A DNA stretch of 64,000 bases, taken from Halicephalobus mephisto. Taxonomy: Eukaryota; Nematoda; Chromadorea; Rhabditida; Panagrolaimidae. The stretch spans positions 1-64,000 of the forward strand of contig SWDT01000116.1 in assembly GCA_009193035.1 (NCBI GenBank), written 5' to 3'. Each line of letters starts with the position of its first letter. The stretch's first letter is position 1. The notes below the pieces were generated by a model. The model saw only the letters and a program-made list of their open reading frames with translations, was not told the DNA's origin and did not search any database. The position numbers were made by a program, and so were the translations under genes. Positions 47,759 through 57,017 of this stretch are shown here, piece after piece.

Positions 47759-49425
47759 TTGCTCAATAAAACCTCAGCTATTCTTCTTTCATTTCTGCTA
47801 ATGCAAAAGTTCTCGATGATGTTGATGTTTAATCAGTTATAGTGACATTCACAATTCTCTTCGTCAACGAGTCTTTTGCTAAGCAGGGGATTTTTTTCAG
47901 TGATTCAAGTGCGGTGTTTTTTTAAATTTTGTTGTGATCGCCGAGAAACGTGTATTAATCGGAATGACTGTTATATTTATCAGATTTTATTCATAGAATA
48001 AATGTAATTTAAAATGACTCAAAGTTACTGTAACGATTTAAAGAATTATTTTCTGAAAATTAGTGGAATTATAAATTTAAAAAATGTTTGAATTTTGAAA
48101 TTGAAAATTCATAATTGTCGAATGGACGGGTTTTCGGTAGTGCAGTGGTCAGTACACGTGACTGTAAAGATACGAGACTTGGGTTCAATTCCCAGCCGAA
48201 GACTCGAGATCTTCTTAGTCAAAAATAATCAATCGAGGAGAAAATTGTAAAAAAGTAAAGAACTCAGATCAACCCTAATGTCAGACTTTACGACGAGCCG
48301 ATCACTAGAAGAAGAGTCTTGTCAAAACATGTCTGCAATCAAAAATTGCAAATTTAAGTGTTTAGTTTTGTCTAAATGTCTTGTCTTTTTACCGTATGAT
48401 ATTGCATTGAAGTCAATTTTTCAGTGTGGGAAAACATCGAAATAAAGAAGTTGTAGATTAGATATATAATGATTAAACGCTGGAAATTACTTCAAAGAAG
48501 CTACAGAATAAATGTTGGATTACGGTATTGAGTACTAAGTTCTCAAATAAAACAGTAATAAAAATTATAAAAAATGAACAAAAAATAGCATTCGAAATTG
48601 CATCGATTAATCGACAAAGTGGTTTTTGTACTTCTCAGAATTAGGTTTGACAGATCCCGACTTGGTCTGGCATGGATCCTTTTAGAAAGTTCCAGAATAG
48701 TTCTAGAAAATCTAAATCTTGTCCGATATGGATTTTCCTAGAAAGTTCCAGATTAGTATCGAGAAATTTTAACCTAGTCGAATATGAATCATTAAAAAAT
48801 TCTTGCTAGATCTAATGTAGATTTTTCTAAAAAGATCCAGGGCATTTCTAGTAGACCTCATCCTGATCAATTATAGATCTTTCTTGAGTTTCAGTTTTAT
48901 TCGATGTGAATCAATCTACAAAGTCCCTACTAGATATGATAGATCTTCCTAGGAAGTTCTAATACGATCTATATCTAATCAGATTAAGATATGCTAGGAA
49001 ATCCCCACTAGATCTTTCTAGAGTTTCAGTTTTATTCGATGTGTATCAATCTACAAAGTTCCTACTAGATATGATAGATCTTCCTAGGAAGTTCTAGAAT
49101 ATCTTAATCTGATCAGATATGAATCATATTATAAGATTCTTACTAGATCTTTCTTGAGTTCCAGTTTTATTCGATGTGGATTAATCTACAAAGTCCCTAC
49201 TAGATATAATACAGGTCTTCCGAGGAAGGTCCAGAACAATTCTAAAAAGTCTTAATTTGATCTAACAGGACTTTAATCAAGAGACCATCGATCTAGGATT
49301 GCTGAATATTCTGGAAGTCATCCACTTCCGAAATCTACGACTTGGAAAATACGAAAGAAGAGCTTCCGTGGATCCGCCTTCCGTTTCGATCGCGGTCGGA
49401 AGAAAGAAGATAAATAATCAATGGG
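47759..49425. other. 3' flank of lrp-1 and intergenic repeats
   Basis: AATAAA signals lie at 47765 and 47997. A tRNA-like sequence is at 48131-48202. From about 48650 to 49250 diverged units containing AGTTTCAGTTTTATTCGATG, ATCTACAAAGT(C/T)CCTACTAG and AGATCTTCCTAGGAAGTTCT repeat in tandem with a period of about 120 bp, roughly four times. No protein gene is seen. Confidence 0.7.
48131..48202 (+). tRNA. tRNA-like sequence (possible pseudo-tRNA or SINE head)
   Basis: 72 bases fold roughly as a tRNA. The acceptor arms TTTTCGG and CCGAAGA pair with one G-T; the D stem is GTGC/GTAC; the T arm TTGGG/CCCAG encloses TTCAATT. The A box (TAGTGCAGTGG) and B box (GGTTCAATTCC) are close to pol III consensus. 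The anticodon stem is poor: CGTGA against ATACG with a mismatch and an eight-base loop CTGTAAAG. Read with the normal spacing the anticodon would be GTA (Tyr), but overall the sequence resembles tRNA-Asp. No CCA and no intron are seen. The bad stem argues for a pseudogene or a tRNA-derived repeat. Confidence 0.45.
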
Positions 49426-52371
49426 ATGAATCATGACCGATTGACCGAGATGAAGCCAGTTGACCGGATTTTCCTTTTTATTTTGATTTTTATTGATTAC
49501 GTAATTTGTGAACGATGTCCTCCATTTTTTGGGGAATTTGAATGTCCTAAAGGATTCAACTGTGTTCTTGGAGTTTGTAAAAATTCCAAAAATGAAACAC
49601 CTCCGACGGATTGTTCAAAAATCAATTGCGAAATCGACTCCAAATGCTTCAACGGCAAATGTCTCCCGATCGAAGGACTTCCATGTGGAAGAAACGTCCT
49701 CACCGGAGAAAACACCGCCAGATCCATCGTCAGCGATTGTGGATGGAGAGGAAAGTGCATCAACGGCCATTGTTCCATCGACAGTAAGTCCGGAATTTTC
49801 CTCATATTGCGATATTTGTTCCAATTTTGAAGTTAAATCTGACAAAAAAGTACTTCCAGTAACATAATTGAAATTATTAATTTTGATTCTGAAAGAAAAA
49901 ATCAGAAATCAGGTTTCAGGATTCAGGATTCAGGATTCAGGATTCAGGATTCAGGATTCAGGATTCAGGTTTCAGAATTCAGGATTCAGATTCAGAATCT
50001 ATGAGTTCGAATACCTTATTCCAAGTACTTCTTGTTTAAATTTAGGGATATCTAAAATCAGTTAGAAAACATTTTTTTTTTCAATTCTGAAGTTAAACTT
50101 GACTAAAAAGTACTTTCAGTAACGTAATCGAAACTTTTAATTATGATTCTGAAAGAAAAAATCAAAAATCAAGTTTCAGAATTCAGGATTCAGAGGACTA
50201 GCTTTCAATTCTAAGAACATTTAAAATTTAATTTTAGAATTTAATAAAAAAGTGAAAATTTACCCAAAATACGTTTCAAAATTCCACATAAAAAATATAA
50301 AATTATTCAAAATGATTTTCCTGGAGTTGTTAGAATTAGAACAAAAATGTTCGATAAAAAATGTCGCAATTGTTTTTCCTTGATTTCAGTAAATTTTTCA
50401 GAATGTTTCGAAAAACTCTGTAATGATGACGAAATCTGTCGTGATGGGACTTGCACGAAGATCCTCGGTTCCTTCTGCTGGAGTAATTTTGATTGCGGAA
50501 AACAACGTAGATGTCAGGGGAATCAGTGTGTGAACGACCCCGATGCCGTGATTGACTCTCTGTCGGGGCCCGGATGTGATCCTGGGGAGATCTACAGAGA
50601 TCATAAATGTCAAAAAAACGAAGGATGTTCTAACATCGTTTGTGATATAGGAGAAACTTGTGTCGATGGAGTCTGTATCCCCATCGCCATTGACTGCAAA
50701 ACAGAAAGATGCCCTAAGGGAATGATCTGTCAACAAGGACTTTGTGCCGTTGATCCCTGTGTCCAAAAAGGATGTCCTCCAGATCACGTCTGTCTCCTGG
50801 GGGAATGCCGACTGATCCAAGGGATGATCTGCCAGGAAAGCTGTCCGGAGCCTTTCCTCTGCCATAACGGCCTCTGTGTCAAAAACGGTAAATCCTTCCA
50901 TAATTACTGCTAAATTCAAAGGATGAATGTCATTTCATCGACACAAAAACGACATTTATAATTTCCATTCAAGACCAAAAAAGTTTTCAAAATTGAACAT
51001 TTCTCTTGTGATCCTGAGTGGAAATCAAATCAATATAATTTCCTTCCAAGATCAAATGAAGAGTTTTTAAAAAATAAGATCTTTTTTCATGGTCCTGAGT
51101 GGAAATCAAATCAATATGATTTCCTTCCAAGACTAAGTAAAAATTACCAAAAAAATAAGATCTTTTTTCATGGTCTTGAGTGGAAATCAAATCAATATAA
51201 TTTCCTTCCAAAATCAAATGAAGAGTTTTTAAAAAATAAGAACTTTTTTCATGGTCTTCAGTGGAAATTACATCAATATAATTTCCTTCCAAGACTAAGT
51301 GAAAATTACCAAAAAAATAAGATCTTTTTTCATGGTCTTGAGTGGAAGTTACATCATCGATTCAAATTAGTTTTAAATCTTCTATTTTCGAATCTCTTTA
51401 AAGTTCGATTTTCAAGTTTGAAATTAATTCAAAGTTCAAACTTGTTTTAAATCTTTTATTTTCGAATTTATTCCAAATTCGATCTGCAAGTTCGAAATTG
51501 ACAGTTTTTGTCGAAATTGTGAAGAGAAATTCGAAGTCTACTTTCCTTCTCGCTGGACGAGACCAGATATTGGGATTCGCAAGAAATAACAAACAGTTAC
51601 TGTTATGGTTTAGAAATAGAGAAAATATTACAAATCTTTACTTAAAAAGTACAGACCAACAAAGATATAAGACAACACAACTGAAAGTCACCCATGTCCT
51701 ACAGTATTCCAGGGTCCCTGATATTCAGGGTATCTTTTCAGATTTTCTCTTTCTATTGTATTTTCTATCTCAACAGTTACAAAAAATAATAACTTTTAAA
51801 AATGATAAAAACACAATAACTTGAAAACTTTCTTTCCCGCGCCTTGTTCCTTTCGTTGCGAGACCCTTCTTTCTCCGTTTTTCCTCTTTTACGTGGGCGC
51901 GGAACAGATATTTTTTGGCTTTCTCTTTATTTTCTATTCCTCTTTTTCCCTCCTTTCTCCGTTTTTCCATTTTTACTTGGGCGAGAAATAAGTATTTTTT
52001 GGCTTTCTCTTTTTTTTTATTCCTCTTTTTCCTTTCTTTCTCCGTTTTTCCATTTTTACGTGGGCGCAGAACACGTATTCTTTTGGTCTTTATTATTATT
52101 TTTTTATTTTCGATTCAGTCGACAAAAACTAAAATTGTAAAATTATAAAATTGTATTTAATTTTTAACTTAAAATTTGAGCAGAATGCAGACGAAAAGCC
52201 TGTCAAATCGGAGAATACTGTGAAAACGGAATCTGCGTCAGAATCGAAGGAAAATTCTGTACTTTAAGCCCGAGGGACTGCGGAGAAGCTTTTGAATGTG
52301 TCAACGGTCAATGTAAGGACACCATTACTGTAGTGACCAAAGACCACAGTAAAGAACTTTTTTCGAATTGA
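49426..52371 (+). CDS. Secreted cysteine-rich protein (EB-module-like)
   Basis: Three exons, 49426-49783, about 50390-50887 and 52184-52371, all in frame, give 347 aa. The better start may be the second ATG at 49450, which gives a good signal peptide (MKPVDRIFLFILIFIDYVIC). The rest is strings of short cysteine units such as CPKGFNCVLGVC, CSNIVCDIGETCVDGVC, CPPDHVCLLGEC and CQIGEYCENGIC, about every 10-13 residues. This pattern resembles nematode EB modules and other secreted Cys-rich proteins; I cannot name an orthologue. There is no membrane span, so it is probably secreted. Exon 2 has two in-frame acceptors 12 nt apart (after 50389 or 50401). AATAAA signals lie at 52581 and 52589. Confidence 0.75.
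49915..49995 (+). repeat. 7-bp microsatellite AGGATTC
   Basis: About ten tandem copies of AGGATTC with a few substitutions, in intron 1 of the cysteine-rich gene. A shorter relic is at about 50175-50195. It is not the nematode telomere repeat (TTAGGC). Confidence 0.9.
51013..51350 (+). repeat. 81-bp tandem repeat, five copies
   Basis: GAGTGGAAATCAAATCAATA followed by ATTTCCTTCCAAGA recurs at about 51014, 51095, 51177, 51258 and 51340 in intron 2 of the cysteine-rich gene. The period is a multiple of three, so an open frame of 101 codons appears on the minus strand; this is not taken as a gene. Confidence 0.85.
51825..52120 (+). repeat. Pyrimidine-rich ~95-bp repeat block, copy 1
   Basis: Starts CTTGAAAACTTTCTTTCCCG and CGTTGCGAGACCCTTCTTTC, then three units of about 95 bp containing CTCCGTTTTTCCATTTTTAC, TTGGGCGAGAAATAAGTATT and TTTTTGGCTTTCTC. 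The block at 59690-60030 is nearly the same. Open frames in it are hydrophobic artefacts of the repeat. Confidence 0.85.
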
Positions 52372-52816
52372 AATCATCAAATTTTTATTTTTTATTTTGT
52401 TATTATTTTTCTAATTTTTAATTTTATATGTAATTATTTTTCTAATTTCTTATTTTATATAATTATTTTTTTTATTTTTTATTTTATATATAATTATTTT
52501 TCTAATTTTTAAATTTTTAATTTTATATATAATTATTTTTTTTATTTTTTATTTTATGTGATTTTCCCAAAATTTCAAAAAATAAATCAATAAAGAAATT
52601 TAAATTCATTTTAATTTGCAAAAAATTAAAAACAAAATTATTTACTTTTAAAATAAATCATAAATGTGCCGAAATTTGGATTTAACACATTACAAAAAAT
52701 TCATATTTTTGAAAGCTTGTGTACCATGGATCCAAAGTGATATTTTTTTTCTTTTTTCTGTGGCCCAAATCCGTCAATGTTTCGTTCAATCTAGAGATAT
52801 TTGTTAACTACAAAAA

Positions 52817-53129
52817 CAAAGAAAATCCAAAATCGCAAAAATAAATCTGTTACGAAATTGTTGGATCGTTGCTGGAAAATCCAGATCCGAGTGTAGACGA
52901 GAAATATGTGGAAAAAACTTCATGGAGCCAAAGGGCATGAGATAAATCACAACTCTCCAAAGTATTGCGCAATCTCAAAATTGCTGCCAATCCGCAATTG
53001 TACCTCTTCCGTTGGTCCTCGGGGTATTTCCCTTCGGGACCAAAGTTATACAACCTCCCACTCAAATAGATTGTGCTCGATCCAATACAAAGAAAATCCG
53101 AAATCGCAAAAATAAATCTGTTACGAAAT
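52817..53129. repeat. 42-bp direct repeats framing the solo LTR
   Basis: Positions 52817-52858 and 53088-53129 are the same 42 bases (start CAAAGAAAATCC, end CTGTTACGAAAT) with one A/G difference. They touch the two ends of the 229-bp LTR exactly. Target-site duplications of Ty3/gypsy elements are normally 4-6 bp, so these are something else. Confidence 0.9.
52859..53087 (-). mobile_element. Solo LTR of the gypsy family (229 bp)
   Basis: On the minus strand it runs from TATTGGATCGAGCACAATCT to GATCCAACA and aligns over its full length with the 3' LTR at 7941-8169, sharing CCGAAGGGAAATA, GAGGACC and GCAATTTTGAGATTGCGCAA. No internal retroviral sequence adjoins it, so it is a solo LTR left by recombination between two LTRs. 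Confidence 0.9.
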
Positions 53130-54693
53130 ATTGTGCCACGTCCAGAGGTTGTACACCACATATGGCCCCCATTGTCCACGACGTGTTAACTAAGATACTT
53201 CAGAATTCATGTTTCGAAAAATCTGTTTTTTTAAGGATTAATAATATTTTTAAAAATTTTAAACTTTTTGAAAATGGATTTTTCGAAAATAAGAATTTAA
53301 AAAATTTTATTCAATTTGAAACATAAATAATAATAAAAATATTCAAGTTTTATTTTTCTTCTCCATAAAAACTTTTTAGTTACACTTTTTGTCAAGTTTG
53401 ATCCCCAAAATACAACCCGCCATTTCATCGACATTTTGTTTCTTTTTTATTAATATCAAAATAACTCCGAAAAATAAAACGCAAAAATCTAAATTTTTCT
53501 GAAAATGAATTTTTGGATTTCGTAATCTTAGTTATTTTTCCTTCCAGGACCTTGAAACAAAACTTGTCACTCATTTTTCGGAAAAAATATTCATGACTTA
53601 TTGACCTAAAGTTTTTTGTTTTTGTTGGTCATTTTTCAAAATAACAAAAATATTAAAAAATGAAACTTTTTTGAAGAACTTTCGAAAAATAAAACTTTTT
53701 TTGGATAAATTTGAAAAATAAATAGAATTTTTTAAAAATAATTTCGAAAAATAAAACTTTTTTTTTGAATAATTTAGGAAAATTTGATTTTTTAAAATAA
53801 TTTTCGGAAAATTTAATTTTTTTTAAAAATGATTTCGAAAAATTTAATTTTTTTGAATAATTTTGAAAATTAAATAGAATTTTTTAAAATAATTCCGAAA
53901 AATTTAATTTTTTTGAATAATTTAGGAAAATTTGATTTTTTAAAATAATTTGGAAAAATGAATGTAACTTTCTGGATAAATGGCTCGATTTTGGTTGCAT
54001 GTCAGAATCTGGAAGAACAACTTCCTGGACTTTTGAAAGAAATCTTTAGTCCAAAAATCGAGTGGAGGTTGTTTGTCCATTGTTTTTGCAATTGTTTTGT
54101 CTTTTGAAAGCAACCAGAAAATGGAGTAATTTTATGCTAGAAGTGATTTATTCCAAAAAAAAGTCTTTAAATTTTCTCTTACCACGAAAATTCAATTTTT
54201 TGCAAAAACTATTTCTAAATATTTCTTATTTCTTCATTTTTGAAAAAGTTTCAGTTTTGTAAATACAGTAATTTTGGGGATTTCTTAACTTTGGGTCCTG
54301 AAACGAAAATTGGTAATTTTTACTTTTTGGGTCCTGAAGCGAAGATTTGAAATTTTTTTTTTGGATCCTGAAGCGAAAACTGGGAATTTCCAAGTTTTGG
54401 TCCTAAAGCAAAAAAATAAAAATTTTAATTTCAGGATCCTGGAGCGAAAAATTCAAAACTTTCAACTTTTCGGTCTCAGAACGAAAAATTTAAAATTTTT
54501 AACTTTGAATCCCAAAACGAAAAATGTAAAATTTTTAATTTTTGGGTCCTGGAGTGAAAAACTCAAATTTTTACTTTAGGTCTCAAAACGAAAAATTAAA
54601 AATTTTCGTTTTTGAAAAAATTAAAAATTTTTCGTCAAGCTGTTGTTACTTATCAAAATTAAAAAATAAATCCACAATGACAGTTTTTTATAC

Positions 54694-54870
54694 ATGCAGA
54701 TTCGGGTTTATGGCCGTTTCGGTTTTGTCCTCTGCCTCAGGGGAAACCTCAATCCCGATTCATCAATTTTTCAAATTGCCTCTTTGATTGTGGCCTGGCT
54801 ATTTTTGGCGTTTCCCTATGTCGTGTTTCTCAATCCAAGTGACCCGCGTAACGATGAGGAAGGTAGATAT
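54694..54870 (+). CDS. Possible orphan exon with one hydrophobic span
   Basis: An open frame from ATG 54694 reads QIRVYGRFGFVLCLRGNLNP, then IFQIASLIVAWLFLAFPYVV, then LNPSDPRNDEEG before a possible donor (GAAG|GTAGAT near 54860). It is markedly less AT-rich than its flanks, and a CATGCAG acceptor precedes it. A second frame from 54711 begins like a signal peptide (MAVSVLSSASG) but stops after 25 codons. I found no partner exon and know no family. It could be a gene remnant or part of a mobile element. Confidence 0.25.
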
Positions 54871-54984
54871 CGTAGAGAAATATATTTAACATATGCCTGA
54901 GGCATAATACAAAAATCTGCGTCGGATTCGACATACGCAAAAAACATAATTCCCCCAAAAGGAACTGTATGTTTCCCTATTGAT

Positions 54985-55310
54985 ACTAAAAAAATCCGTT
55001 CGGGACCAAACAAGCTGTTTCCTTATTGTTGCTAAGACAATCCGTTCGGGACCAAGCAAACTATGCTCCTTTGTCGATGCTAAAGAAATCCGTTCGGGAC
55101 CAAACAAACTATGTTTCCCTATTGATACTAAAAAAATCCGTTCGGGACCAAGAAAACTATGCTCCTTTGTCGGTGCTAAAGAAATCCGTTCAGAACCAAA
55201 GAATGTTTCCCTATTGATACTAAAGAAATCCACTCGGGACCAAGCAAACTGTTTCCTTATTGTTGCTAAGACAATCCGTTCGGGACCAAGCGCTTCCTAT
55301 TGGTTCCGTT
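54985..55310 (+). repeat. 48-bp minisatellite with three unit types
   Basis: AATCCGTTCGGGACCAA recurs at about 54993, 55039, 55087, 55135, 55183, 55228 and 55273 (period about 45-48). Spacers come in three kinds: TGTTTCCCTATTGATACTAA, TGCTCCTTTGTCGATGCTAA and TGTTTCCTTATTGTTGCTAA. Because 48 is a multiple of three, both strands stay open over the array. Confidence 0.9.
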
Positions 55311-57017
55311 TCTCACTAAGGATGAAGTGTCCGATCCAACATCTTGATTATTTACATTTACCACTCCAAAAAAGGAAAAAATCTCGAGACGAAATTAAAT
55401 TTTTTGGAATTTAAGGATTTTCGAAAATAAAAATTTTTTCTATTTTCCTTCAAAAATTTTCGATTTTAAAATTTTAAAATTTAAAATTTTAATTTTAATT
55501 TTAAAATTTTTAAAATTTTCGATTTTTTAATTTTTAATTTTAATTTTTAAATGTTTTAAATTTTTGATTTTAAAATTTTAAATTTTTATTTTTAAATTTC
55601 TAAAATTTTCGATTTTAAAATTTTTTATTTTTATTTTTTCTTATCCATGAAAAAAAACAACTGTTATTCGAAACATTTTAAATTAAATCGGACCAGTTGC
55701 TACATTTTTGCAATCGTTAAAAACAATAAAAAATAAAACTATGAGCTCGAGGGATTTTTAGTGACAATAACATCCATCTTCATTAATTTTTTATCCACAC
55801 GGTTATTTAGCACATCATGGAAGTTGCAAGTGTCAAAGTTGATCCGGCCGCAAATGAAAAAATCACAACCATCTGTTCATGATTTGACATTTGACTTTAG
55901 TTATATTTTAGTGCTTAGTTGGGGTCTAATAACTTAATTTTAGATAAAAATATTAAGAAATTTAAACCGAAAAATTTCCATATCGAAAAACTGATTTTTT
56001 TTAAAACTTTAAAATTTCATATATCAAAAATAAAAAATAATTTATTTATAAATATATTTTAATTATTTTTGCATTATTGATATATGAACAATTATATTTT
56101 ACCTAAAAAAATTAAAATTTTTTCATATTTATTTTAATTTAAAAATTTGTTTCATTTTTATTTAAAATTAAAATTATTTTTATCGTTATTTTTTAAAATC
56201 AAAAATTATTTTTATTTTTATTTAAAATTAAAATTATTTTTATTTTTATTCTTTAAAATCAAAAATTATTTTTATTTTTATTTAAAATTAAAATTATTTT
56301 TATTGTAATTTATTAGATAAGTTTGCCGACTGACAATTTTCCATAACAACGAAAAATTTGATCCCAGTTCAAAACATTTTAATTCTTAGAGATTCCGTAA
56401 ACGAAAAATCTCAAAGATATTCAAGCTTGTAACCATCAGTTGTGAAATCCGATCCTCTGGATTTTGATCCGAGCAGAAATCGCAATCGGTTGTGATTCGA
56501 TGCAATATCTGAGGTACTTTGTGACACATCGGTCTAGAACTTCCCTTCTTAAAATAGATAATTTAATATTTTCTATTTTAAAAATAATAAAATTAAATTT
56601 TTAAAAAAAATTTTTTTAAAAATCCAAATTTTAAAAATTAAAAATAATTTTCTAAAAATTCAGATTTTAAAAATTAAAAAAAATAATTTTTTCTAAAAAT
56701 CCAAATTTTAAAAATAATTTTTTTCTAAAAACCCAAATTTTAAAAATTAAAAAAAAATAATTTTTTCTAAAGATTTTTACTTTTAAAAAATTTAATTTTT
56801 CCATCAGAAGTTAGTTTTTTTACGAAAATATCCTACCACGAAAATGTTTTATTTTTAAAAAAACTATTCAAAATCGTGTTTTTTAAATTTTTTTTAATTC
56901 AAATTTTTAAAAATTTATTTTTATATTTATTTTTTTTTTAATTTTATTTTTTTAATTTTTTTTTTTTAAATTTATTTTTTTTTAAATTTGTTTTTTTAGA
57001 AATGGTTTAACAAGAAG

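Larger units (their letters stand above)
52372..57017. other. Large intergenic region
   Basis: 4.6 kb between the cysteine-rich gene and the proteoglycan-like gene. It holds a solo LTR (52859-53087) with flanking direct repeats, a possible orphan exon (54694-54870), a minisatellite (54985-55310) and otherwise very AT-rich sequence. Runs such as GGTCCTGAAGCGAAAATT recur at 54290-54560, and AAATTAAAATTATTTTTATT runs occur at 56150-56310. No gene is otherwise supported. Confidence 0.7.

Noticed and set aside
48131..48202. Functional tRNA-Tyr
   Set aside because: The GTA anticodon is in place only if the mismatched stem and wide loop are accepted; kept as tRNA-like instead.
49915..49995. Telomere-like repeat
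   Set aside because: The unit is AGGATTC, not the nematode TTAGGC, and it is short and intronic.
50987..51292. 101-codon minus-strand frame in the cysteine-rich gene intron
   Set aside because: The 81-bp repeat has a period divisible by three, so the open frame is automatic.
54980..55414. 144-codon frame over the 48-bp minisatellite
   Set aside because: Both strands are open because of the repeat length; no gene features on either side.
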